From positions 1-28,867 of the forward strand of contig JAMCYD010000025.1 in NCBI GenBank assembly GCA_023473785.1: a stretch of DNA of 28,867 nucleotides, read 5' to 3'. The notes under the pieces were generated by a model that ran no database searches, had not been told where the DNA came from, and saw nothing but the letters and a program-made list of their open reading frames with translations. Origin of the DNA: Patescibacteria group bacterium (GTDB lineage: Bacteria > Patescibacteriota > Microgenomatia > Levybacterales > UBA12049). Position 1 is the stretch's first letter, and each line of letters starts with the position of its first letter. The position numbers and the translations under genes are program-made. Shown one piece after another: positions 19,508 through 27,747 of this stretch.

Positions 19508-20680
19508 ATGAGAAGTAATGCAATAAAATTTAAGGTTCTATCTGCTGTTTTCTTTATTTTCTTGTTGAGTTTTTTGAGTGTGAAGCCGGGTTTTGCAATT
19601 TACGATCCTTTGTCTAGGCCAAATAATTTTTATGGAATACATATACTTTTCCCTGATGAGCTGGATGATGCCGCAAAACTTGTTAATTCGAGTGGGGGAG
19701 ATTGGGGTTATGTAACCATACCGATACAGGCAAAGGATAAAGATATAGATAAATGGCAGAAATTTATGGATGACGCTAAAAGATTGCATCTTATTCCGAT
19801 TATTAGATTGGCAACTCAGGAAGATTTTATAAGAAAGGGGGTTTGGAGAAAGCCTGATTTTTATGACATTATTGATTTTGCTAATTTTCTCAATTCACTT
19901 TCATGGCCGACGAAAAATAGATATGTCGTTTTGTTTAATGAGGTGAATAGGTCAGATGAATGGGGCGGGGAAACACCCGATCCTTCTTTTTACTCTCAAT
20001 TGGTAGATTTTTCTTATAAAACATTTAAAGATAGAAGTGATGATTTTTTTATAATTTTGGGAGGTTTGGATAATGCGGCCCCAAATGATGGAGTGAATTA
20101 TATAGATGAATATACTTATCTTGCTCAATTGATAAAATATGATCCGAATGTTTTTAATAATATCGATGGAATAGCCAGTCACTCTTATCCTAATCCTGGT
20201 TTTTCTCAAATTCCGAGTGCTAATAAAAAGATGGGTGTTTCATCGTATAAATTTGAGTATGATTTTATAAATTCGTATACTACTTCAAGGAAACCTATTT
20301 TTATCACTGAAACTGGTTGGAGTAATGGGATTTTGCCTGGTTCGGTGATAGCAGATTATTATAAAATGACTTTTGAAAAAATTTGGGGTGGGGATAAAGA
20401 TAAAGTAGTTGCGATTACACCCTTCCTGCTTAGGTCTAACGGTGGGCCTTTTGATATATTTTCTTTTTATAAAAACAATGAACTTACACCTTATTATCAA
20501 ACTTTTCAATCAATGGCTAAGGTGAAAGGTGATCCTATTTTGGATACTGTAAAAGTTCTAGGAACTGAGGTAAGTTCGTTAAAGGATGATGTTCGTAAAT
20601 TTCCAAATAATGCTCCAGAAGGGATTGATGCTAAATTTTTTGTTAAACTTTACTTTAAAACAATACTTGGGTTAAATTGA
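19508..20680 (+). CDS. Secreted glycoside-hydrolase-like protein (TIM barrel, clan A type)
   Basis: 390 aa. A signal peptide covers about 1-30 (FKVLSAVFFIFLLSFLSVKP, then GFA). The mature part looks like a clan GH-A barrel. Its probable acid/base is Glu145 in VVLFNEVNRSDEWGG (the NE motif) and the probable nucleophile Glu268 in PIFITETGWSNG. Other conserved-looking parts are HILFPDELDDAAKLV and DGIASHSYPNPGF. The C-terminal ~60 residues form a charged tail without a clear sorting signal. It likely cleaves a polysaccharide outside the cell or has become a binding protein. The exact GH family cannot be assigned. A -10 (TAAAAT, 19489-19494) lies 14 bp upstream. Confidence 0.75.
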   Translation: MRSNAIKFKVLSAVFFIFLLSFLSVKPGFAIYDPLSRPNNFYGIHILFPDELDDAAKLVNSSGGDWGYVTIPIQAKDKDIDKWQKFMDDAKRLHLIPIIRLATQEDFIRKGVWRKPDFYDIIDFANFLNSLSWPTKNRYVVLFNEVNRSDEWGGETPDPSFYSQLVDFSYKTFKDRSDDFFIILGGLDNAAPNDGVNYIDEYTYLAQLIKYDPNVFNNIDGIASHSYPNPGFSQIPSANKKMGVSSYKFEYDFINSYTTSRKPIFITETGWSNGILPGSVIADYYKMTFEKIWGGDKDKVVAITPFLLRSNGGPFDIFSFYKNNELTPYYQTFQSMAKVKGDPILDTVKVLGTEVSSLKDDVRKFPNNAPEGIDAKFFVKLYFKTILGLN

Positions 20681-20681
20681 T

Positions 20682-21170
20682 ATGAATTGGATTGATGCGC
20701 CAGATTTAAAAAAAGAACTAGAAGATATCGTAGAAAAACTCGGTTTTAAACATATAAAAACCGAAAGAATATTTTGTTTTAGAACTAGAGGTGCTAAAGC
20801 GCGAGCATACGCAAGAATCTGGGGGTTTCCTAAGATATTTCAACAAGTTCTGGGAGTTGAGCCGGCTTATGTAATAGAAGTTTTATCAGAGAAATTTAAT
20901 AGGCTTTCTTACGATGAAAAAAGGAAGGTAATAATTCATGAATTGCTTCATATCCCAAAAAATTTTTCTGGGAGTCTTTTGCCTCATAAATATGGACATA
21001 CGAGGATAAACAGAGATGTAGAAAAGTTATTTAAACAGCTTTTGGAAGTCGAGGGAAAAGGATCGGGCTTTAGAAACCTTACTTCGATGTTAAGATTTTC
21101 AAAAGAAAGAATTTATGCCGATTTATTTGCGGAAAGTCCTAAAAAAAGAGTAAGGAGGAAAAGGATATGA
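20682..21170 (+). CDS. Putative zinc metallopeptidase (COG4900-like)
   Basis: 162 aa. The zinc motif VIIHELLHIPKNFSGSLLPH has His86, Glu87 and His90; KYGHTRIN follows and may supply the third ligand. The region ahead has FCFRTRGAKARAYARIWGFP and QQVLGVEPAYVIEVLSEKF. The family is a small predicted metallopeptidase found mostly in archaea and CPR bacteria, with no known substrate. It has no signal peptide or membrane helix. It begins 1 bp after the glycosidase-like gene and overlaps holA by 4 bp (ATGA), so the three are probably one transcript. Confidence 0.75.
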   Translation: MNWIDAPDLKKELEDIVEKLGFKHIKTERIFCFRTRGAKARAYARIWGFPKIFQQVLGVEPAYVIEVLSEKFNRLSYDEKRKVIIHELLHIPKNFSGSLLPHKYGHTRINRDVEKLFKQLLEVEGKGSGFRNLTSMLRFSKERIYADLFAESPKKRVRRKRI

Positions 21171-21859
21171 TTACGATTATTCATGGAGACAATATAGTTG
21201 AATCGAGAAGAAAAATTGATGAATTTTTGATTGACAATGTTAGTGTTGTGAAGATTGATGCTGCAAAAAAAAGCCTTGATGAGATTATCCAAGCGCTTGA
21301 GTTCACAGATCTGTTTTCTAATAAAAGAGTGGTTATAATTGAAAATTTATTTAGTTTGAAAGCTTCTAATTTGGAAAAAGCGATTGAGGTTGTATCTAAA
21401 AATGCAAAAGTAGCTGATTTGGAAATTGTGATTTGGCAAGGGGGAAAAATTGATGCAAGAGTGTTAAAGAAGATGAACAATGCTAAAGTTTTATCGTTTG
21501 ACTTACCGAAATATTATTTTGAATTTTTAGACGCTTTGGAACCGGAGAAAGGTGTTAAATTAAGGGAATTATTTGTAAAACTACTTCAACAATCTACAGA
21601 AGAACAAATTTATTACTCAATTGTAAAACGAATAAGAACTTTACTCATTTTAAAAACAGGAAAGGAAGAAGAGTTTGAAGAAACAAGCAAAATGAGTGCT
21701 TGGCAGGTAGGGAAATTAAGGCATCAGGCTAAAATTTGGCAGGAAAACCAATTGATATCTTTTTATAATAAGCTCTTTGAACTTGAAATGGGGATGAAAA
21801 CGAGCAATCTTCCCTTAGCGCTTAATAAGCATATTGACTTTTTGTTACTTAATTTATAA
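21167..21859 (+). CDS. holA: DNA polymerase III delta subunit-like protein (short HolA)
   Basis: 230 aa, against about 330-340 aa for usual HolA. The N-terminus MITIIHGDNIVESRRKIDEF fits the HolA start. A following FTDLFSNKRVVIIENLFSLK resembles the segment where delta presents its helix, and LEIVIWQGGKIDARVLKKM matches the strand before the linker. The C-terminal helical collar domain (SAWQVGKLRHQAKIWQENQL, ISFYNKLFELEMGMKTSNLP) matches delta. It opens the beta clamp during loading. The middle AAA+ lid region appears trimmed. Other small clamp-loader-like ATPase relatives cannot be ruled out. Confidence 0.78.
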   Translation: MITIIHGDNIVESRRKIDEFLIDNVSVVKIDAAKKSLDEIIQALEFTDLFSNKRVVIIENLFSLKASNLEKAIEVVSKNAKVADLEIVIWQGGKIDARVLKKMNNAKVLSFDLPKYYFEFLDALEPEKGVKLRELFVKLLQQSTEEQIYYSIVKRIRTLLILKTGKEEEFEETSKMSAWQVGKLRHQAKIWQENQLISFYNKLFELEMGMKTSNLPLALNKHIDFLLLNL

Positions 21860-21880
21860 GATTATTAGGCTTTAAATTCG

Positions 21881-23296
21881 ATGAAACAACTACCGGATCA
21901 TATTTTCAGAGGTTATGACTTAAGGGGAATTGTTGGTGAAGATTTAGATGAAGAGAGAGTTGAGATTTTAGGTAAGGCATATGCCACTTGGTTGTTAGAG
22001 AGAAGAATATATGACTGTGTTGTTGGATATGATTGTCGGTTATCAAGTCCCTCTTATGCTAATGCTTTAATCAAAGGTCTCACAGAGTCAGGAATTACGG
22101 TATTTGATATTGGGATAACTTTAACTCAAATATGCTACTTTGCCCAATATTTTTTCAGGACTCGTGGGATGGTTATGGTTACTGCCTCTCATAATCCCAA
22201 AGAATATAATGGTTTTAAATTCGGTACCGGATACTCTGAAACAATGTTGACTGAAGATATTCAGGATTTTCGAAAACTAGCTCAATCTGGCAATTTTAAG
22301 AAAAAAGAGCCAGTTGGGAAATACATAAAAAAAGACATTAAGAATGATTATATTGAGGACATTTTCCGAAGAGTAGGAGATATAGGAAAATTTAAAATAG
22401 TTGTCGATTCTTGCGCCGCAACAACGGGGCTTTTCTTGCCTGATATCCTTCGTAAAGCCGACTGTGAAGTAATTGAACAGAATACAACTCCTGATGGTAA
22501 TTTTCCTGTTGGTACACCAGATCCGACCGAAAAAGAAGTTTTAGAGAGATTAGGTAAAAGAGTTCGAGATGAAAAAGCAGATTTGGGGTTTTGCTATGAT
22601 GCTGATGGTGATAGGTTGGGTATTGTAGATGAAGATGGTAGACCAATTTGGAATGATACTTTGGTGGCTTTATTTGCAAAAGACATTCTAGACTTTTTGC
22701 CTGGGGCAAAAATTATTTTCAATACGTTATGTTCAAAGCAAGTTAGCGATGTAGTTGAGGGTTCTGGTGGAAAGCCAATTATTTGGAAGACGGGACACTC
22801 ATTTATTAAGGCGAAAGTTGCAGAGGAGCAAGCTCCATTTGGAGGAGAATTGTCTGGACATATTTATTTTGTTGATAATTTTTATGGACATGATGATGGT
22901 GCGATTGCTTCGCTAAGGTTACTAGCATATTTAACAAGAATTAACAAATCATTAAAACAAGCAGTCTCTGAGCTACCACATTATGTATCGAGTCCTGAAA
23001 TAAAATTTGGTTGTCCTGATAACATAAAATTTGATCTAGTTAGTGAAAAAATTGGTGGAGAAATTAAAAAGTTATATCCTGATGCTAAGTATGTGGAAAT
23101 TGATGGTGTGAGAATGGACACAGATGATGAGATGCTAATTATTAGGGCTTCTCAAAACGGTCCTTATATAACTGTTAAATTTGAAGGAAAAACTGAAGAT
23201 CAATATAACAAAATTAAAAAACAAGTCAGTGAGATATTGCATAAATTTTCAGAGGTAGATTTTGAATCAGGAGTTAATGTAGATTCTCTTAATTAA
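21881..23296 (+). CDS. manB: Phosphomannomutase/phosphoglucomutase
   Basis: 471 aa. Four-domain alpha-D-phosphohexomutase: FRGYDLRGIVGEDLDEE at the start, the phosphoserine loop VTASHNPKEYNGFKFG (Ser103), the metal-binding loop YDADGDRLGIVDE, the sugar loop FGGELSGHIYF and the phosphate-binding C-terminal loop LIIRASQNGPYITVKFEG. The usual consensus is RxSxxxP/xxRxEA, and here RASQNGPYITVK keeps its shape. It interconverts hexose 6- and 1-phosphates for sugar-nucleotide synthesis. It leads a tight operon with the cupin gene (2 bp away) and cupin-type Pgi, so fructose-6-P, mannose-6-P and glucose-6-P supply are grouped. Confidence 0.93.
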   Translation: MKQLPDHIFRGYDLRGIVGEDLDEERVEILGKAYATWLLERRIYDCVVGYDCRLSSPSYANALIKGLTESGITVFDIGITLTQICYFAQYFFRTRGMVMVTASHNPKEYNGFKFGTGYSETMLTEDIQDFRKLAQSGNFKKKEPVGKYIKKDIKNDYIEDIFRRVGDIGKFKIVVDSCAATTGLFLPDILRKADCEVIEQNTTPDGNFPVGTPDPTEKEVLERLGKRVRDEKADLGFCYDADGDRLGIVDEDGRPIWNDTLVALFAKDILDFLPGAKIIFNTLCSKQVSDVVEGSGGKPIIWKTGHSFIKAKVAEEQAPFGGELSGHIYFVDNFYGHDDGAIASLRLLAYLTRINKSLKQAVSELPHYVSSPEIKFGCPDNIKFDLVSEKIGGEIKKLYPDAKYVEIDGVRMDTDDEMLIIRASQNGPYITVKFEGKTEDQYNKIKKQVSEILHKFSEVDFESGVNVDSLN

Positions 23297-23298
23297 CA

Positions 23299-23733
23299 AT
23301 GGCGGATTTAAACTTCGATAAAAGTAAATTTACAAACCAGCCTTATGTCAAAAAAATAGATAAACCTTGGGGTTACGAGCTTCATTGGTCGCCAGAAAAT
23401 AAACCATATATGGGTAAAGTATTGCATATAGATGCTGGGAAAAGGTTAAGCCTACAAATACATGATCAGAAAGAAGAAACTTGGTTTTTAATGAACGGAA
23501 AGGCAAAGGTTATTTGGGAAAATACAAATGGTGAACTTGTTGAAACAGAATTAGAGCCAGGAAAAGGTTATAGCTGTAATATTGGGCAAAAACATAGGTT
23601 AGCAGGAATTACTGATTGCGATATTATTGAGGTCTCGACACCGGAAATTGGTACGACTGTAAGACTTGAGGATGATTATAAGAGACTGGATGAGACACCT
23701 GAGCAAAGGAAAATTGAAAGGGGAGAAATATGA
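23299..23733 (+). CDS. Cupin, phosphomannose-isomerase type
   Basis: 144 aa, single cupin domain. It opens with KIDKPWGYELHWSPENKPYM, then the metal-binding motif SLQIHDQKEETWFLMNGKAK (cupin motif 1) and PGKGYSCNIGQKHRLAGITD, then DIIEVSTPEIGTTVRLEDDY (motif 2 region), the typical order in the C-terminal domain of bifunctional mannose-6-P isomerase/GDP-mannose pyrophosphorylase. As a stand-alone domain it may be a mannose-6-phosphate isomerase, and its place between manB and pgi supports this. Activity is not proven. It overlaps the next gene by 4 bp. Confidence 0.82.
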   Translation: MADLNFDKSKFTNQPYVKKIDKPWGYELHWSPENKPYMGKVLHIDAGKRLSLQIHDQKEETWFLMNGKAKVIWENTNGELVETELEPGKGYSCNIGQKHRLAGITDCDIIEVSTPEIGTTVRLEDDYKRLDETPEQRKIERGEI

Positions 23734-24338
23734 TAGATTTTAAGAACGTTCCTAAACATTATGCTCCGAGAACTCACGATAAGATGAGGGAAGTTTTGAT
23801 GGATCCGAATGGAATCGGTCCTGAAGTCCATTATTATATGATTCGGGGTGGAAAAGAGCAGAGGAATATTACGGTTTGGGAGCCGGGAACAATTAGTGGT
23901 GAATATATTAAAACTTATGGTCACTACCATGTGGGACAGCTTGATGAGACGTATTTCTCCCCTTTCAGAGATGGTGTTGCACTTTTACAGAAATTGGTCA
24001 CAGATGAAAAGGGGAATATGATTCCTGATGTTGTTGAAGAATTTAAAGTTGTTCGAGTGAAACCGGGTGATAGCGTGTATATGCCGCCGGGTTGGGGTCA
24101 TTTGGTAGTAAATGTAGGAGATACTTATTTTGCGACAGCAGATGATAGTCCTGTGAACTTTGGTGATGCAGATCCTGCTGGCATGCCAGGACATGCGGAT
24201 TATGAGCCAGTAAAACAAATGCAAGGTTTTGCTTACTATGTAGTAGAGCATGAAGGAAAATCCGCGCTTGTGAGAAATAAAAAATATAAAGAAATAAAGA
24301 AAGAGGATTTAAACGGATTAGAAGTTTTAAGCAGATAA
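23730..24338 (+). CDS. pgi: Cupin-type (archaeal-type) glucose-6-phosphate isomerase
   Basis: 202 aa. The pattern is that of cPGI, which is unrelated to the common bacterial Pgi. The motif TYGHYHVGQLDETYFSPFRD supplies metal ligands (two His and Glu), and VYMPPGWGHLVVNVGDTYF supplies the last His. It interconverts glucose-6-P and fructose-6-P using Fe, Zn or Mn. The family is best known in Euryarchaeota, with scattered bacterial members. A start ATGATAGATTT inside the cupin stop (ATGA overlap) shows coupling. Presence here could reflect transfer from archaea or an old CPR-shared trait. Confidence 0.88.
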   Translation: MIDFKNVPKHYAPRTHDKMREVLMDPNGIGPEVHYYMIRGGKEQRNITVWEPGTISGEYIKTYGHYHVGQLDETYFSPFRDGVALLQKLVTDEKGNMIPDVVEEFKVVRVKPGDSVYMPPGWGHLVVNVGDTYFATADDSPVNFGDADPAGMPGHADYEPVKQMQGFAYYVVEHEGKSALVRNKKYKEIKKEDLNGLEVLSR

Positions 24339-24355
24339 GGTTTAAGGGTAAATAA

Positions 24356-24384
24356 TTGACATTTTAAGATAAATATAATAATAA
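24356..24384 (+). promoter_or_regulatory. Probable promoter of the 321-aa gene
   Basis: TTGACA (24356-24361), 17 bp, TAATAA (24379-24384). The ATG at 24392 is 8 nt after it, again close to leaderless. A TATAAT at 24374-24379 has too short a spacing (12 bp) to this -35. Confidence 0.5.
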
Positions 24385-24391
24385 TTGAAAT

Positions 24392-25357
24392 ATGGATGAA
24401 ACAGATATTGAAAGAGGAGAAAAATCCGTAGAATCCCAGCGAAATCATCCTGCGAATAAGGAAGATGCCTCTATTTCTCGACCTGCCACTCAAGTTGAAG
24501 AACATTCTCACGTAGATATGGATGAATTGCTTAAAAAGCTTGACATGTATTTGGGTCAAGGATCAGCCATTGATGAAATTGAAAGTGTGGAGAATCAGAA
24601 TGGGGTTATAAAAAAAGGAAGTTATGGTGAGGTGATATTGGTAAAAGGCCAGAAAGAAGCTCTCCCTGCACAACCTAAAGGAGGTTTTTTAAAGGGATTT
24701 TTTGGAGGCAAAAAGCAGCCGGCAATAAATATAGAGGCATTTGATGTTGCGAATTTGACAAGAAGAGTTCTTTACGAAGGTAAAATTACAGATGGAGATG
24801 TAGCGGGTTTTCCAAGAGGTGATAGTGAAGTCAGTAGGGTGCAGTTGGCAAATATACTGGCTGCATTGAACAAAGAGCATGCTAGAGCAAAATTTGATAC
24901 TGAAAGAAGATTAAGAAGAGATATTCCTCAAGATTTTGGTTTGATTGTTTCTGATTTTGTTGAAGTTCTACCTGCGGATGTTGCAGCGAGAATGATATTG
25001 GCAGCTTCAGATCCAGAAGTTTCAAGGAGAATTGTAAAAGGTGAAGGGACTTTAAGCGGTCTTCAGGCAAATGATGTTCAGCAAGTTGCGGTGTCGGCTG
25101 TTTCGTTACTACCTCAAGAGAATAGAATGAATTTATTTAGAGAAATGCAAAGGATATCGCCTGGTAATCAAGGTAGAGCATATAGATTTTTCTCATTCTA
25201 TGTTTCTAACTGGGCAAATAGAAGATCTGATTATTGTGGTCAGAAATTTATAGAGGCAAATTTGCCACGCAATAAAGCAGACGAAAAGATTAGAGAGGTG
25301 GCGGGTGATATTCCAGAGATTGGAAGTATGTTAAGACAAGAAGGTTCCGGGAAATAA
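24392..25357 (+). CDS. Hypothetical protein, 321 aa, unrecognised
   Basis: I cannot assign a family. Residues 1-50 are acidic, polar and probably disordered. Residues about 50-115 have a Gly/Lys linker (KGGFLKGFFGGKKQPA). The region from about 115 to the end looks alpha-helical and charged (LANILAALNKEHARAKFDTE, then RRLRRDIPQDFGLIVSDFVE). It contains a repeated-looking pattern VEVLPADVAARMILAASDPE / VSAVSLLPQENRMNLFREMQ, somewhat like helical superhelix repeats. No catalytic motif, membrane helix or signal peptide is visible. It lies alone between the pgi operon and ppsA with its own promoter. The function is unknown. Confidence 0.75.
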   Translation: MDETDIERGEKSVESQRNHPANKEDASISRPATQVEEHSHVDMDELLKKLDMYLGQGSAIDEIESVENQNGVIKKGSYGEVILVKGQKEALPAQPKGGFLKGFFGGKKQPAINIEAFDVANLTRRVLYEGKITDGDVAGFPRGDSEVSRVQLANILAALNKEHARAKFDTERRLRRDIPQDFGLIVSDFVEVLPADVAARMILAASDPEVSRRIVKGEGTLSGLQANDVQQVAVSAVSLLPQENRMNLFREMQRISPGNQGRAYRFFSFYVSNWANRRSDYCGQKFIEANLPRNKADEKIREVAGDIPEIGSMLRQEGSGK

Positions 25358-25433
25358 TTTTATTCCACAAGTGAAAATTGTTCATAGTCGCTTCGCTCTT
25401 TTGTTTGACCGTCTTGGGGTATTGCATTTTTAT

Positions 25434-25460
25434 ATACAATCTCGCAAAATAATATTGTAT
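25434..25460. promoter_or_regulatory. Inverted repeat over the ppsA start codon
   Basis: ATACAAT (25434-25440) and ATTGTAT (25454-25460) are perfect inverted repeats 13 bp apart. The right arm covers the first bases of the ppsA ATG (25459). They could be an operator dyad or an RNA hairpin that hides the start. A TAATAT (25450-25455) is also inside, and no clean -35/-10 pair is evident for ppsA. Confidence 0.4.
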
Positions 25461-27747
25461 GGTTAATCCTGCCGATTTGGTTGTATGGCTAGAGGAAATT
25501 GATAAGGAAGATGTGCAGTATGTTGGTGGTAAGGGTGCGAATTTAGGTGAGATGATTCAGGCGAAATTCCCTGTACCTGATGGATTTGCTGTTACGACTG
25601 CTTCTTATTTTGAATTTGTAAAATTAAACAAACTTGATGTAAAGATAAAACATTTGCTTGGGAGTGTAAACTACGATGATCCAGAATCATTGGGTCAAGT
25701 TAGCAAACACATTAAAAAACTTATTGTCCAATCTGAAGTACCGCCTGAGGTTGTAAAATTGGTTTTCAAATACTACAAAAGTCTTTGCGGAATATTTAAA
25801 GACGCATTAGTTGCAATACGATCGTCAGCTACTTCAGAAGACTCAAAAACTGCTTCGTTTGCCGGGCAACAAGAAACTTTTCTTAATATTAGAGGTGAGG
25901 CTGCTTTAATTGCAAAAATAAAAGAAGGATGGGCCTCTCTTTTCGAGCCTCGAGCTATTTATTACCGACACGAAAGCAAACTTGATCAATTGAAGGTGGG
26001 GATTTGTTTGGTTGTCCAGAAAATGGTGGAGTCGGAGTCATCAGGGATAATGTTTACTGTTGATCCGATAACAGGAGATAAAACAAAAATAATAATTGAA
26101 TCAATATACGGGCTTGGTGAGTATATTGTGCAAGGAAAAATAACACCGGATCATTATGAAGTAGATAAAAAAGAATTGACTATTTTAAATAAGAGAAAAT
26201 CAGAACAGATGATTGCTTTGGTTAAAAATAAAGTTGAGAACAAAGAGGTTAAAATTCCGCGCGCAAAAAGAGGTAAGCAGAAAATAACAGATGCAGAGAT
26301 ATTGACTCTGGCAAAGATAGGTAAGGAAATTGAAAAACACTATTATTTTCCTCAGGATATTGAATGGGCAAGGGAAAAGGGGAAATTATATATAGTCCAG
26401 ACAAGACCGATTACAACAATTGGGAACAAGGATAAAAGTTCGGATACTGTTGACTCTAAAAAATACGCAAAAGATTTAATAATCAAAGGAGATCCTGCAA
26501 GTCCAGGGATTGGGATTGGAGCAGTAAAGATCCTGAAAAGTCCTAAAGAAATAGGAAAAATTTCGCAGGGGGATGTGCTTGTGGCAGCGTACACGAGTCC
26601 CGACTATGTTCCGGCGATGAAAAAGGCTTCTGCGATTGTAACTGAAGCCGGAGGAAGGACTTCACATGCGGCAATCGTGTCACGTGAATTTGGAATACCT
26701 TGTGTTGTTGGAGCTGAGAAGGTGATGAGCATATTAAAAGATGGTTTAGTCGTAACTGTAAATGGAAAAACGGGAGAGGTTTTTAAGGGAAGTATTGTAG
26801 CAACTGCTTCGGAAAAATCAAAAATCCAGTCTTTAAACATCAAAACAGCAACTAAACTTTATGTAAATCTGGCCGAGCCTGAAAATGCACGTGATGTGGC
26901 GCAACTAAATGTAGACGGCGTGGGTTTATTACGGGCAGAATTTATGATTGCTCAAATTGGTACACATCCTAAGAAGTTGATTAAAGAAAGAAAAGAGAAA
27001 ATTTTTACGGATAAATTAGCAGAGGGATTGGAAAAAATTTGCCAGGCATTTTATCCAAGGCCTGTTATTTATAGGGCAACGGATTTTAAAACTAACGAGT
27101 ATAAGACTTCTTGTGCGGTAACAGATTTAATTTCACTTGAGCCGAATCCGATGCTTGGATACAGAGGAGCGTATCGGTACATTCATGATCCAAAGGTTTT
27201 CGAATTGGAATTAGATGCTATCAAATATGTGAGGCATAAAAAGAAACTGACAAATCTTCATCTTATGATTCCGTTTGTGAGAACGGTTAATGAATTTGAA
27301 CAGGTAAAAAAAATGATCAATCAGAATGGAATTCATCGAAGCGGATCATTTAAGCTTTATATGATGGTTGAAATTCCTTCAAATGTAATTCTCCTTGAGG
27401 ATTTCATAGAGGCTGGAATCGATGGTGTTTCAATTGGCTCGAATGACTTAACGATGCTTATCCTTGGAACTGATAGAGATAATAGCGAAGTTGCGCCAGA
27501 ATTTGACGAGAGAAACAAAGCCGTACTTTGGGCACTTGAGAAAATTATTAAGACTTGTAATAAACATCATATAACAGCTTCCATTTGCGGCCAGGCGCCC
27601 TCGGTTTATCCAGATTTGGTAGAAAAGTTGGTTGATTGGGGAATAACAAGTATTTCAGTTTCGCCGGACGCAGTTGATACAACAAGAAATATGATTTATA
27701 AAGTTGAGAATGATATAGTTTCGGGGAAACGGCGTAAAAATGTCTAA
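25459..27747 (+). CDS. ppsA: Phosphoenolpyruvate synthase
   Basis: 762 aa, close to the usual ~790. The N-terminal ATP-grasp domain has YVGGKGANLGEMI (about 21-33), VAIRSSATSEDSKTASFAGQ and SGIMFTVDPITGDKTKIIIE. The central phosphohistidine domain has TEAGGRTSHAAIVSREFGIP with His403. The C-terminal PEP/pyruvate barrel has SIGSNDLTMLILGTDRDN and SICGQAPSVYPD with Cys710. The single PEP-utiliser layout and ATP-grasp motifs fit PpsA (pyruvate + ATP + H2O to PEP + AMP + Pi) better than PPDK, though PPDK-like variants exist. It overlaps eno by 8 bp, so PEP made here feeds straight into enolase and gluconeogenesis. Confidence 0.92.
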   Translation: MVNPADLVVWLEEIDKEDVQYVGGKGANLGEMIQAKFPVPDGFAVTTASYFEFVKLNKLDVKIKHLLGSVNYDDPESLGQVSKHIKKLIVQSEVPPEVVKLVFKYYKSLCGIFKDALVAIRSSATSEDSKTASFAGQQETFLNIRGEAALIAKIKEGWASLFEPRAIYYRHESKLDQLKVGICLVVQKMVESESSGIMFTVDPITGDKTKIIIESIYGLGEYIVQGKITPDHYEVDKKELTILNKRKSEQMIALVKNKVENKEVKIPRAKRGKQKITDAEILTLAKIGKEIEKHYYFPQDIEWAREKGKLYIVQTRPITTIGNKDKSSDTVDSKKYAKDLIIKGDPASPGIGIGAVKILKSPKEIGKISQGDVLVAAYTSPDYVPAMKKASAIVTEAGGRTSHAAIVSREFGIPCVVGAEKVMSILKDGLVVTVNGKTGEVFKGSIVATASEKSKIQSLNIKTATKLYVNLAEPENARDVAQLNVDGVGLLRAEFMIAQIGTHPKKLIKERKEKIFTDKLAEGLEKICQAFYPRPVIYRATDFKTNEYKTSCAVTDLISLEPNPMLGYRGAYRYIHDPKVFELELDAIKYVRHKKKLTNLHLMIPFVRTVNEFEQVKKMINQNGIHRSGSFKLYMMVEIPSNVILLEDFIEAGIDGVSIGSNDLTMLILGTDRDNSEVAPEFDERNKAVLWALEKIIKTCNKHHITASICGQAPSVYPDLVEKLVDWGITSISVSPDAVDTTRNMIYKVENDIVSGKRRKNV

